A DNA stretch of 64,000 bases from an uncultured Crocinitomix sp. (GCA_905478225.1 CAJQHR010000012.1:37082-101081), one strand, 5' to 3'. Counted from the first letter of the stretch, positions 29,560 through 38,525 are shown. Notes: generated from the sequence alone by a model not told the origin. Program-made: numbers and translations.

Positions 29560-29611
29560 GAATCAAAAATAGTTTTTAATTCTGAAGTAGAAAATTTTAG
29601 CGCCGCAGATA

Positions 29612-30018
29612 CTAATTTAACGGGGCGTAATAAACGCTGTATCGTTCAGGATAATGTAGGTAGATAATCGTTTTCCCATTATCTAGGGTATGCCATCCTA
29701 AGTCCCATTGAACGTAAGGATTAAAGACATAATCAATTTTTTCTAAACCATAAGTCAGTTTGTCACCAAAACGACTGAGTTTTTCATCCAAATTATTCGA
29801 TTAAGTTCTTTACCAGTTAAATCTAACGTAACGAGTATTTTTTTGTCATAAACTTTCTCTTCATGCGTGATTACGTAAGCAATGGTATTGCTATGCCCGA
29901 ATCCGTTAAAATAATCATAACGGGTACTTTGATCAACATCTACTTGTCCAAAAAGCGCAGAGGAAAGAAAAAACAAACTGCAATACAGAAGGGTTTTCTT
30001 GTAATTTATCTTTTTCAT
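29612..30018 (-). pseudogene. Frameshifted gene for a small secreted protein
   Basis: From the ATG at 30018 the frame encodes a signal peptide (LLYCSLFFLSSALFGQ) and about 70 residues, then runs into a stop at about 29755. After the LTGKELNR point (near 29797) a second frame carries on with NNLDEKLSRFGDK and continues to VYYAPLN and a stop at 29612-29614. Joined, they give a plausible protein of about 135 residues, and the total length of 407 bases is one short of a multiple of three, so a single-base deletion explains it. Function unknown. A sequencing error is an alternative. Confidence 0.6.
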
Positions 30019-30104
30019 GCGGCAAAGGTAACCCAATTCAAATGCTAAGTGAGACAAATAATCAAAAATGATTAAACTCAAAAACTTAGCTTGCTGGGGA
30101 GGGT

Positions 30105-30986
30105 TTACAGAATCGTTAAACTTTTAGGGCGTATAGTAATTTTGAACTTTCCATTTCCTTGCAGCGGCTCACCGTCAATATGATAATTCACATGTTCACT
30201 ATTGTGAATTGTTATTTCCAAATCTTCTTTAAAGGCAACACTTGAAAAGTATTTTGAAGTTTGAATAGATTTAGAAAAAAACTTGCGTGAAATAGCAGGT
30301 GCTTTCACCCAACCAAAACGATCGAGTAACACCAATTCAAAAATGCCGTCCTGGATATCAGAATTAGGAGAAATAGTAAAACCGTTGCCAAATTGCGAGG
30401 AATTAGCAATGCTGCACATCACCGCTTCTTTTTTAATGTCAACATCCGAACCACTGATTTGGAAAGTAGGTAGTTCGTAGCGGTTATATTCCCGAATAAC
30501 AAGCCGTGCATAGCTCAAAAAGCCGCGTTTACCAAACGAATCGAATTTATTAGCTACGTGCGCATCAAAACCAAAGCCGCAGGTACCTAAAAACGGTTGA
30601 TCATTAACAAGCCCTGTATCAATTGAAAAAGGTTCAAAGGTTGCAATGCGTTGCAAAGCGCCAACAACCTTTAATGGGATGTGTAAATGCCGTGCAAGTC
30701 CATTACCAGAGCCACAAGGAATAATTCCTAGAGCGCAATCTTCATGGATTAAGGCACTTCCAATCTCGTTTACCGAGCCGTCGCCACCAACGGCAACAAT
30801 GGCATCATAATTCCCCTTTTCAGCAAATGCAATTTCAGCGCCATGTTTCCGCTTTTCAGTGTATCGAATGTCCCAACTGAACTGATTAGTCGGCAAGTAG
30901 TCTCCAATAAGCGGCGGAATGGTGTTCTTTTTGCCTACCCCAGAAATTGGGTTTATGATGAATAATATTTTCTTTAGGGTTGACAC
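30105..30986 (-). CDS. Diacylglycerol/lipid kinase family protein (YegS/DgkB-like)
   Basis: A 293-residue protein from a GTG start; no ATG is available near it. It has IINPISGVGKKN (phosphate-binding NP..G motif), YDAIVAVGGDGSVNEIGSAL with the GGDGT-like nucleotide loop (Ser replaces Thr), LGIIPCGSGNGLARHL, and a C-terminal beta domain ending YHIDGEPLQGNGKFKI. The family phosphorylates diacylglycerol, sphingoid bases or undecaprenol with ATP. It lies 9 bases downstream of the LTA-synthase-like gene. LtaS-type enzymes release diacylglycerol and DgkB recycles it, so the pairing is functionally suggestive, but teichoic acids are not known in this phylum. Confidence 0.88.
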   Translation of the reverse strand: MSTLKKILFIINPISGVGKKNTIPPLIGDYLPTNQFSWDIRYTEKRKHGAEIAFAEKGNYDAIVAVGGDGSVNEIGSALIHEDCALGIIPCGSGNGLARHLHIPLKVVGALQRIATFEPFSIDTGLVNDQPFLGTCGFGFDAHVANKFDSFGKRGFLSYARLVIREYNRYELPTFQISGSDVDIKKEAVMCSIANSSQFGNGFTISPNSDIQDGIFELVLLDRFGWVKAPAISRKFFSKSIQTSKYFSSVAFKEDLEITIHNSEHVNYHIDGEPLQGNGKFKITIRPKSLTIL

Positions 30987-30995
30987 ACAGTAAGC

Positions 30996-32888
30996 TTATT
31001 TGACTGTCATTTCATTATTGATTATAGCATGATTGTATGATTGAATCATGGCTTTGAGTTGCTTTTCCAGCGCTTCTGAAAGTGCAATGTCGGACATCAA
31101 ATTTTTTGTTTGGAGTATGTCTTCAGTATTAAAGATACCCAATATTTTTTCATCTTGATATTGAAGGAGGTAATTGGCATCCTTATAAGAACCAAAATAA
31201 AGGAACTTATCACCAATATAACTAGCGCTGTAGCCCGAACTCTTTTCAAAAATCGACTTTCCAAAAGCAAAAAATGGTTCTTTATGCCCTAATAAATGAA
31301 GTACGGTAGGCATTACGTCTGCTTGACTTACAATTTTATCTTCTCTGCCCCTGAAAAAAGGATTCGTAGGATGGAAAAAGACCAGTGGAATGTGCATATT
31401 GCCCATATCCTTGAAATATACTGGTGTGGCAGAAGCAGGGGTATGATCAGCAACTATAATAAATAGCGTATTGTTATACCAATCTGTCTGTTTGGCTTTT
31501 TCGAAAAAAGTTGAAAGCGCATAATCCGCATACGAAACCGAGTTGTGCATTTCGTACGGGCCCGAAGTGAATTTATCTTTATGTTGTTTCGGAATCGTAT
31601 AGGGTGGGTGAGAGGATATGGTGAAAATAGTAGAAAAGAAAGGACGCTTCATTTTCGAAATTTCATCTGCCGACCAATCTAAAAACGGTTCATCAAAAAT
31701 ACCCCAGGTTCCATCAAAATCATCATCATTGTTGTATTCAGACCGACCATAATAATTGTCGAACCCACTGATATCTGCAAAAACGTCGAAATTCATAGAG
31801 CCATTAGTTGCCCCGTGGAAAAATCCTGTTTCGTATCCTTTTTTGGTTAATATTTTTGGAATAGATTCTATTTGATTGGCAGCGTAGGAGGAGGTCAAAT
31901 ACTCAATTTCCATCAATTTAGGGATGGAAGAAATCACCGAAGGCATGGCATCCATAGATTTTTTTCCGTTTGCATAACAATTGGTGAAAACTAAAGAACT
32001 ATCAATTAAATCGTCTAAAAACGGAGTGTAAACTTTGTCTTCTCCATTTATGGACGCAATATATTCTACCGAGAAACTTTCCATTAAAAGCACTACAACA
32101 TTCGGTTGATTTAAAATGGCATCATCATTATACTGTCGAATAGGATTATAAATGGCCTTTAATTCTTCCGTCTCAAAATATTCTTTCTCGTCTAATTCAA
32201 TATTTCCCCACGTTTTAATAATTGTAAACGCCGAATTAAGCACGAGTTGTATATTCTGATCAATAGTGTAACTAGCGGCCTTAGGCGCAGCAATTGGCCT
32301 TACACCGAATCCGCCGCGACCCACTAAAATGAATAAACCAACGATAATAGGAAATATGATAATTTGTTTTAACCAAGAGACTGAATGACTATCGTCCTTG
32401 ATTCGGTTTACCCGGCGATAAAGCCAAATGCCAAGTACTTGAAGTAAAATAAGAATGACAAGCAAATACCAGTAAGAACCAAGGAAGGATGGAATTTGCT
32501 GCTGCAAATCCTCACCAAAACCAAGCATTTTAATTAAAGAAGCCGTAGAGCGAGAGGAGGTATGCTTAAAATACTCAATGTCAATCAAGTTAATGAGCGT
32601 GGTTAAAAACAAAATGACATTGAAAACAAGCAGCAAAACCCACTGATACCAGTTTTTTCCTCGAAATTTATTCGGAAACATTTCCAATGCTACCAATGGC
32701 AGAAATACAATTGCAACGGTCACAAGATCAAACCATAACCCAGCTAAAAAATCTGTAAAATAGACAACGGGAAAATGATCGTTATTTAAAATTAAAAATA
32801 AAACACGACAGAGGGTATATATCAATACCAGAACGCCAGCTTTTAGCAGGAATCGTAAGAAATAATTTGGCAGAAATTTCTTTAACAA
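30996..32888 (-). CDS. LTA synthase-like membrane sulfatase/phosphoglycerol transferase
   Basis: A 630-residue protein from a TTG start. Five membrane helices in the first 210 residues precede a periplasmic alkaline-phosphatase-superfamily domain: NVVVLLMESFSVEYI (metal-binding Glu), NGKKSMDAMPSVISSIP (nucleophile position, here Ser rather than the LtaS Thr), FFHGATNGSMNFD, and VADHTPAS with the metal-binding Asp-His. This is the architecture of LtaS and of phosphoethanolamine or phosphoglycerol transferases. In Gram-negatives such enzymes often decorate glycans with phosphoglycerol. The lipid kinase gene follows immediately. Confidence 0.88.
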   Translation of the reverse strand: MLKKFLPNYFLRFLLKAGVLVLIYTLCRVLFLILNNDHFPVVYFTDFLAGLWFDLVTVAIVFLPLVALEMFPNKFRGKNWYQWVLLLVFNVILFLTTLINLIDIEYFKHTSSRSTASLIKMLGFGEDLQQQIPSFLGSYWYLLVILILLQVLGIWLYRRVNRIKDDSHSVSWLKQIIIFPIIVGLFILVGRGGFGVRPIAAPKAASYTIDQNIQLVLNSAFTIIKTWGNIELDEKEYFETEELKAIYNPIRQYNDDAILNQPNVVVLLMESFSVEYIASINGEDKVYTPFLDDLIDSSLVFTNCYANGKKSMDAMPSVISSIPKLMEIEYLTSSYAANQIESIPKILTKKGYETGFFHGATNGSMNFDVFADISGFDNYYGRSEYNNDDDFDGTWGIFDEPFLDWSADEISKMKRPFFSTIFTISSHPPYTIPKQHKDKFTSGPYEMHNSVSYADYALSTFFEKAKQTDWYNNTLFIIVADHTPASATPVYFKDMGNMHIPLVFFHPTNPFFRGREDKIVSQADVMPTVLHLLGHKEPFFAFGKSIFEKSSGYSASYIGDKFLYFGSYKDANYLLQYQDEKILGIFNTEDILQTKNLMSDIALSEALEKQLKAMIQSYNHAIINNEMTVK

Positions 32889-32915
32889 AGGTTTCGTCTT
32901 TACTCTATTTTAGAT

Positions 32916-34694
32916 TTACTTTACATCCACTCTTAACCAATGGTTGAATTGCTTTTCAGTAGTTGCGTTGAAATTTTTCTTATACACGTACTTTAAACGT
33001 TGTAGTTCGCCCATTGTTATTTCGTAGGTAATTAAAATATTGTCGCGTGAAATTAAAAGATCAAATTTATCACCGCTCAATTGAGATCCCACAAATTTGT
33101 TAAAATCACTTTGATCAACTCGGTAACCTTCAAAGGCAACAATCTCATCATTAACGCTCAACCCGTATTGCTCAGCAGCTGATCCTGCATAAACAGTTGT
33201 AATCACAAGCTTGCCATCCGCATTTTTAGTTTTAATTCCGAGTGCTGGGGCAGGACCTGTACCGTTATCAATAATATCTAAACCAACTCCTTTAAAGAAT
33301 TTTTTGTAGTCAACGATTTTAGTTCCATAAACATATTGATCAAAAAACCAATCCATATCTTCATCTAAAAATGATTCTAAAGACGATTGAAATTCTTCTT
33401 CAGTATAACCGACATCACTTTTCTTGTAAAAATTAGCATAAAGCATTCTTAGAAAATCGTCCAATGTTTTTTCAGCCTTAAATTTTTGAATAATATATAA
33501 ATCTAGCATTGCGGCTAAAATTTGTCCTTTTGAATAATAGGAGATGGTTGTGTTTACGCTATTCTCGTTTGAGCGGTATGCTTTAATCCAAGCATCAAAG
33601 CTGGCATGTGCAACAGGTTGAACACGATTCCCCAGCTGGTTTTCAACATAATTAATTGTGCCAAATAATTTGCCCATATAATCCTCTTGCGAATAAAAAC
33701 CTGCACGGCGAAGCGCCAATTCATCATAATAAGAAGTGAACCCCTCCATTACCCATAAAAGGTCCGTATAGTTTTCGCTATCATAATCGAACGGTCCTAA
33801 TGTTTTAGGGCGCATTCGCTTTACATTCCATAAATGAAAGTACTCGTGCGCCACCAAACTTAAAAAGCCTAAATAAGCATCTCCTTCATACGTCCAACGA
33901 TTTACTTGCAATGTAGTTGAGCTTTTATGCTCTAATCCACCAGAAGGCACCGTGATATTGTGAACAATGAATAAGTACTCTTTATTTGGGTTTTCACCCA
34001 TAATGATTGTTTCAGCCTCTACAATTTTTGCCATGTCGCGTTGTAAGGTTGGAATATCATAATTCCCCTCGCCATACATTGCAACGGTATGATCTACACC
34101 TGCTGCTTCAAAATGAAATTCACTTTGATTACCAATTTCGATTGGAGAATCTACCAGTTGATCATAATCCTCAAAAGTGTAAACGTAATTGTCTTTTAGC
34201 TTTAGCGCAGTTGAGATTTTGCTAAATGAAGTGTATGGCTTAATCGTTAATTCTCCGGCAATATCCTTATTATTCTCCATGTACATAAACATGCTAGTGC
34301 CATTCACATAGCCGTGCGAATCATCTAAAAAACTGGTACGTACAGAAAGTTCAAAAGCATATACCTCATAACTGATCTTAACCTTTTTAACAACTTTAGT
34401 CTCAATCCTCCACGAGTTTTTATTCACTTTTTTGATGTTTAATTTATTCCCCATTTCATCAACTGCCTTGACTTGATTCACACTTTTTGCAAATTCGCGA
34501 ACTAAATAAGAACCCGGCGCCCATACAGGCATTTTTACTGTAATCCATTTTTCTTTTAAATCAGAAATCTCCATGTCAACCTCAAAATAATGTGAATTAG
34601 GGTGTGACATTCCTAGGGTATAATCTACATTAACCGCATAACTAGCTAGCGAAAAATAGATGAACCCTAACAGTAAAAAAATTGATTTCTTCAT
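32916..34694 (-). CDS. M61 family metallopeptidase with PDZ domain
   Basis: A secreted or periplasmic zinc aminopeptidase-like protein, 592 residues from the ATG at 34694, which puts the signal peptide (KKSIFLLLGFIYFSLASYA) at the very start; the frame is open for 10 more codons upstream. The N-terminal third is the beta-rich M61 domain. LVAHEYFHLWNVKRMRP contains the HExxH zinc site, and VMEGFTSYYDELALRRAG supplies the third ligand Glu. A PDZ domain occupies about residues 480-560 (GIKTKNADGKLVITTVYAG, ELLIS-type strands). M61 enzymes such as glycyl aminopeptidase cleave N-terminal Gly or Ala. Confidence 0.93.
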   Translation of the reverse strand: MKKSIFLLLGFIYFSLASYAVNVDYTLGMSHPNSHYFEVDMEISDLKEKWITVKMPVWAPGSYLVREFAKSVNQVKAVDEMGNKLNIKKVNKNSWRIETKVVKKVKISYEVYAFELSVRTSFLDDSHGYVNGTSMFMYMENNKDIAGELTIKPYTSFSKISTALKLKDNYVYTFEDYDQLVDSPIEIGNQSEFHFEAAGVDHTVAMYGEGNYDIPTLQRDMAKIVEAETIIMGENPNKEYLFIVHNITVPSGGLEHKSSTTLQVNRWTYEGDAYLGFLSLVAHEYFHLWNVKRMRPKTLGPFDYDSENYTDLLWVMEGFTSYYDELALRRAGFYSQEDYMGKLFGTINYVENQLGNRVQPVAHASFDAWIKAYRSNENSVNTTISYYSKGQILAAMLDLYIIQKFKAEKTLDDFLRMLYANFYKKSDVGYTEEEFQSSLESFLDEDMDWFFDQYVYGTKIVDYKKFFKGVGLDIIDNGTGPAPALGIKTKNADGKLVITTVYAGSAAEQYGLSVNDEIVAFEGYRVDQSDFNKFVGSQLSGDKFDLLISRDNILITYEITMGELQRLKYVYKKNFNATTEKQFNHWLRVDVK

Positions 34695-34772
34695 TTGTAT
34701 TGATTTTGGCTCAAAAGTACGCATTTGAATTAAATATTAATTAGTTTTGTCTCATCACAAATTGTACCGAAA

Positions 34773-35633
34773 ATGAAGCATTTACTATATTCCCTATTTA
34801 TTGTTACACTTTTTACAGCTTGTAATACATCACCTGAAACAACGGATGCTGTAGATACAGGTGAAAGTGAAGAATTAGCACGTTTACGCTCAGAACTGCG
34901 TGTGGCTAAGGATAAATTAGTTGAAAAGGATTCAGTATTGAATGAATCAATCATGTTGTTTAACGAGATTGAAGAGAACTTAGCTAAAATCAACTTGAAA
35001 GAAGATGAAATCCGTTTTCGATCAAATGATATTGAGTTAGCTGAGGATGGAAAGCAATGGATTTTGCAAGAAATTGAAAACATCAATTATCTACGTGAAG
35101 AAAACCAGAAGAAAGTAGGTGAGTTGAATAAACAACTGGCCAATAAAAATGTTGAGATCTCGGAACTAAAGACTTTAGTATCAAATTTGATGAATAAAAT
35201 TGAGGTCCAGGAAGAGGAAATTGAAATGTTGCGTGTGGAATTATCTGATTTAGACAAGGAATACGTTGAATTGCTTGAGGCTTATCAAGAGCAATCTCAA
35301 ATTGCTGCTGAAACCATTCGTGAATTGAACAAAGTGCATTACGCTTACGGTTCAGAAGAGGAGTTAATTGAAAATGGCGTAATTGTTAAAGAAGGGCGTT
35401 TTTTAATGCGTAAGACAGAGTTGCGCGGTGATGTGAATGACGATTACTTTACGGATGTTGATTTAACGAAAACAGATAAAATTGAAGTGGTTGGAAAAAG
35501 AGTGAAATTCATTACCGATCATCCTTCAAGCTCATATGACATTATTTCTGAAGGTCAAAATCATACCATTCAAATTAACGATCCGAAAACTTTTTGGAAA
35601 GTATCAAAGTACTTAGTGGTTGTAGTGGACTAA
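34773..35633 (+). CDS. Coiled-coil lipoprotein
   Basis: A 286-residue protein with lipoprotein signal MKHLLYSLFIVTLFTAC (lipobox LFTAC). Residues about 35-190 are a long charged alpha-helix with heptad character (ELARLRSELRVAKDKLVEKD, LKTLVSNLMNKIEVQEEEIE), followed by a 90-residue beta-rich C-terminal domain (GVIVKEGRFLMRKTELRG, KYLVVVVD). Similar Bacteroidota proteins are sometimes labelled Cbp1-type adhesin in databases; that label is uncertain here. It is divergent from the M61 gene. A spacer or trimeric envelope role is plausible. Confidence 0.7.
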   Translation: MKHLLYSLFIVTLFTACNTSPETTDAVDTGESEELARLRSELRVAKDKLVEKDSVLNESIMLFNEIEENLAKINLKEDEIRFRSNDIELAEDGKQWILQEIENINYLREENQKKVGELNKQLANKNVEISELKTLVSNLMNKIEVQEEEIEMLRVELSDLDKEYVELLEAYQEQSQIAAETIRELNKVHYAYGSEEELIENGVIVKEGRFLMRKTELRGDVNDDYFTDVDLTKTDKIEVVGKRVKFITDHPSSSYDIISEGQNHTIQINDPKTFWKVSKYLVVVVD

Positions 35634-35687
35634 CAGTAGGCCAATGGAAAATTAAACAACTGGAACGAATTGAGGCTAAACTCTTTA

Positions 35688-35949
35688 ATGCATGGACTCC
35701 AGGAATATATAAATCAAAATGTTGCCGATCATCTTCTCCATAGCAAATACGCTGCACCGTTGAAGGTTCTATTGGGTCGAAGATACATGAACCACCATCC
35801 TTTGTCGCGTTTTCATTATAGTTGAGCGCGGCTGGATCTGTGCAGCCTTTTTTCTTGCAACTTACAGCGGTTAAGGCAAGTAAGGCGAAAAGTGAAGTAT
35901 ATAAAAGCGTGTTTTTCAATTGTTTTTTTATTAATGTGCGTCCATCCAT
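35688..35949 (-). pseudogene. Truncated esterase lipoprotein remnant (paralogue of the upstream pseudogene)
   Basis: Reading from an ATG at 35949 or a TTG at 35919, it gives a lipoprotein signal (LLYTSLFALLALTAVSC) then KKKGCTDPAALNYNENA, and RICYGEDDRQHFDLYIPGVH. This matches the N-terminal 75 or so residues of the neighbouring esterase pseudogene (CTDPFAVNYNEN, MQLYLPAMH). The similarity stops after PGVH near 35690, before the HGGGW oxyanion motif and all catalytic residues. The frame then runs unrelated sequence to a stop at 35575, inside the convergent coiled-coil gene. It is a 3'-deleted tandem copy. Confidence 0.65.
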
Positions 35950-37046
35950 TTTACAATGTCTGACATGATCGTGCTTTTTTGGCAACCTCCTCCGGTCCAA
36001 CCATGACCACAATTTTCATAAATGGTTTTTTTAATCGTTCCAGCATAGATTCTATCAGCTGCAATGATTGCCGTTGGAAATTTAGCGATAAAAGCGTCAT
36101 ACATCAAATCTGCTTGAGAATAAGGAACCAATAGGTCTAGATCTCCAGATCTCCATGCATTAAAAATAGGGGAGTAGCGCGATTAATGTTGGCTGGTGTT
36201 GTCGTGGATATATCCAGCAAGTAAGGATTGATTTCATAGACTTTTACCGTGTCATGATCACCAAAACTCCTTAATTCAGTTAGAACACTCAAATATTTGT
36301 TGGTTTCTAATTCACAATCATTGTCAGTGGTTCTGAAATAATTAATTCCATCCACAAGTATTCCCTCAGGATATGTACTGTCCAATTCGTGTAGTCCAAT
36401 TTTCCATTCGCTATCATCTAGCGCTGTTGGTCCAAACATGGAGACGGCAGAAACAACTTTATCATTTTATGCAGACCGAATGGCATAAGCCGTTACAATA
36501 TGTCCACCTGCACTTTCTCTAAGTAATTGAAAATGATCGTTTCTAATCCCCAATTCAGTAGCATTATCTTGCAAATGTGCGACAGCCAAATCAATATCTG
36601 TCATCATTTGATCTAAGAATCGCATTGAATTATTAGTAATAGCGCTGGTGTCAGTTTGATAACATGCGGTGCGATACTTCATTACGGCACAAGCATACCC
36701 GGCGTTCAATAATGGGTTTAGGATATCCCATCCGTATCGACCATCAAACGTTGTAACCTTGTCAGTTTCATTATTACCAACAACCCATCCGCCGCCATGC
36801 ACCATAACAACAACTTTCGTGTTTTCATCATGCATAGCTGGTAAATAGAGCTGCATTTCTTGAATGGCATCTGGTCCATAACTAATTTCTTGACTGGAAA
36901 TCGCATATGAGCAAGAACCGTCATCCGTTTCTGTATTTTCATTATAGTTTACGGCAAACGGATCGGTACATCCTTTTTTTTTTACAAGAAGAAAATGAGA
37001 CGAAGAAGATGAGGGTGAATAACCCAATAAAATGTGTTGATTTCAT
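35931..37046 (-). pseudogene. Alpha/beta-hydrolase (esterase/lipase) lipoprotein pseudogene, four lesions
   Basis: Reconstructed from the ATG at 37046: signal peptide FIGLFTLIFFVSFSSC, then KKKGCTDPFAVNYNEN, oxyanion loop MVHGGGWVVGN, nucleophile region LLRESAGGH, SMFGPTALDD, LFLMHGD and a final ENCGHGWTGGG with the catalytic His, ending at 35931. The lesions are: ten A where nine fit (about 36974-36983), an Arg in place of the usual Gly before the nucleophile Ser, an in-frame TAA (36467-36469), and an 8-bp tandem duplication (36139-36154). Removing the extra 1+8 bases gives exactly 369 codons. It resembles COG0657/BD-FAE-type carboxylesterases. The gene is inactive as read. Confidence 0.82.
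36139..36154. repeat. 8-bp tandem duplication inside the esterase pseudogene
   Basis: The plus strand reads AGATCTCC twice in a row (36139-36146 and 36147-36154). Taking out one copy restores the frame through HGDLDLLVPYSQ into the final segment with the catalytic His. The size would fit a target-site duplication left by a departed element, or replication slippage. Confidence 0.8.
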
Positions 37047-37113
37047 AAGTAGTTTAATTGACTTCTACCTATAATCGATCTTGTAACCTAATACCCCTAC
37101 CATGGAACGATAA

Positions 37114-38094
37114 TTAGGCTGGTCCTGCATTTACAATACTAATGACGAGGATTGTAATGTATGCGATATAAGTTCCCAACAAGAGCGTTCCTTTAAATCG
37201 GCCAATTTTTCTACCAAGAATCATAAGCGGGATTAAGGCGACTGCAATTGCAATCATCCACCACATGTCAGATGAAATAATGCTACTAGAAACGCCAATG
37301 GGACGAATGATTGCTGTTAAACCAATAACTGCCATTATATTGAAGACGTTTGATCCAATTAAATTTCCAATAGAAATATCTGTTTCACCTTTTATTGCCG
37401 CAACACCAGAGGTAATAAGTTCTGGGATTGAAGTGCCAAAAGCAACGACGGTAACCGCAATAACCCGTTCTTCCATTCCGAAATGAGTGGCGATATCAAT
37501 CGCGCCATGCACGAGCCAATCCGCTCCAAAAAGTAGACCTGTGAATCCAATCAGTAAAAATAAAATGGATAAAAGAGGTTTGTCCTTTACCTTCGCCACT
37601 TCATCATCATCATTCACATCAATAGCTGCAGCAGCCATTTCTTTTTTAGTTTTTCTACGTGAATTACGGATGAGCCAATACGTGAATGCAACCAAAATTA
37701 CAAAGAGGATTGCACCTTCGTAACGTTGAATCTCTCCATCTAATGCGAAAACGGCAAATAGAGCAGTTGCCAGCAGCATCATTGGCAAATCAATTCTTTT
37801 GCTATTACGATCAACTACAATAGGCAAGATTAGCACTGTTAAACCGAGTACAAGCGCAATATTCGCAATGTTAGACCCAACAACGTTTCCAATGGCAATT
37901 TCAGGATGTCCGCCCATAGCAGCGTCTAAGCAAACCAATAATTCAGGAGCAGACGTACCAAAAGAAATTACGGTCATTCCAATTACTAAAGTTGAAATGT
38001 GAAAACGTTTGGCAATACCAACAGCACCACGAACTAAAAATTCACCAGCCACAATAAGCGTAACTAAGCCGAGTATAAGCCAGAAGTACATCAT
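37114..38094 (-). CDS. Calcium/sodium antiporter, CaCA family (YrbG-like)
   Basis: A 326-residue inner-membrane exchanger with about ten helices and the two inverted alpha-repeats of the CaCA superfamily: VIGMTVISFGTSAPELLVCL with GNVVGSNIANIALVLG in the first half, and VIAVTVVAFGTSIPELITSG with GNLIGSNVFNIMAVIG in the second. The GTSxPEL and GSNxxN motifs carry the ion-binding acidic and polar residues. The start overlaps the end of the upstream tatA-like gene by four bases, so they are co-transcribed. It exchanges Na+ or H+ for Ca2+. Confidence 0.95.
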   Translation of the reverse strand: MMYFWLILGLVTLIVAGEFLVRGAVGIAKRFHISTLVIGMTVISFGTSAPELLVCLDAAMGGHPEIAIGNVVGSNIANIALVLGLTVLILPIVVDRNSKRIDLPMMLLATALFAVFALDGEIQRYEGAILFVILVAFTYWLIRNSRRKTKKEMAAAAIDVNDDDEVAKVKDKPLLSILFLLIGFTGLLFGADWLVHGAIDIATHFGMEERVIAVTVVAFGTSIPELITSGVAAIKGETDISIGNLIGSNVFNIMAVIGLTAIIRPIGVSSSIISSDMWWMIAIAVALIPLMILGRKIGRFKGTLLLGTYIAYITILVISIVNAGPA

Positions 38095-38462
38095 GCTTTA
38101 TTGTCGTTTGTTGGATTTTCTGAAATGGGTTTAGAATGCTTTGGCGGTTCTAAACTCGTTTCGGGATTATCTTTTCTAAAATCTTTTGGTGTATTTGGTT
38201 CATCTAAGATTTTATCAAGGTCTTTTAAAGGATTTTCAAGGTCCTTAAGGGGATTCTCTATGTTTAGTTCTTTGCGCATATCCAAAGTAGAATTTTGAAT
38301 GTCGCGTTTAATTTCATTCGAGGCGGTTTTAATTTCACGCATTCCTTTACCTAAAGTTTTAGCTAAACTGGGAATACTTTTTGATCCAAATAGCATTAAC
38401 ACAGCTAATAAAATAAAGACGACCTCTGTTGTTCCAATGCTATCTAAAAAAAGTAAAGTCAT
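38091..38462 (-). CDS. Twin-arginine translocase subunit TatA/TatB-like
   Basis: A 123-residue protein with the TatA/B layout: one short N-terminal membrane helix (about residues 9-25, TEVVFILLAVLMLFGSKSIP), then an amphipathic helix (SLAKTLGKGMREIKTASNEI) and a charged, Pro-rich tail. FG followed by K..P..A..LGKG is the family signature. The tail contains a perfect 7-residue tandem repeat ENPLKDL. TatA forms the pore of the folded-protein export path; tatC is not in the window. The length is at the upper end for TatA, so TatB is possible. Confidence 0.88.
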   Translation of the reverse strand: MTLLFLDSIGTTEVVFILLAVLMLFGSKSIPSLAKTLGKGMREIKTASNEIKRDIQNSTLDMRKELNIENPLKDLENPLKDLDKILDEPNTPKDFRKDNPETSLEPPKHSKPISENPTNDNKA

Positions 38463-38491
38463 GTATCCTCGTAATGGAGTCTATTTAAATC

Positions 38492-38525
38492 AAAAAAGCC
38501 CTCCAAAGTTACGGAAGGCTTTTTT
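38492..38525 (-). terminator. Rho-independent terminator after secDF
   Basis: AAAAAAGCCCTCC pairs with GGAAGGCTTTTTT around a short loop, with one mismatch and T-runs on both strands. It lies 18 bases past the secDF stop on the minus strand and may also work in the other direction. Confidence 0.8.
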
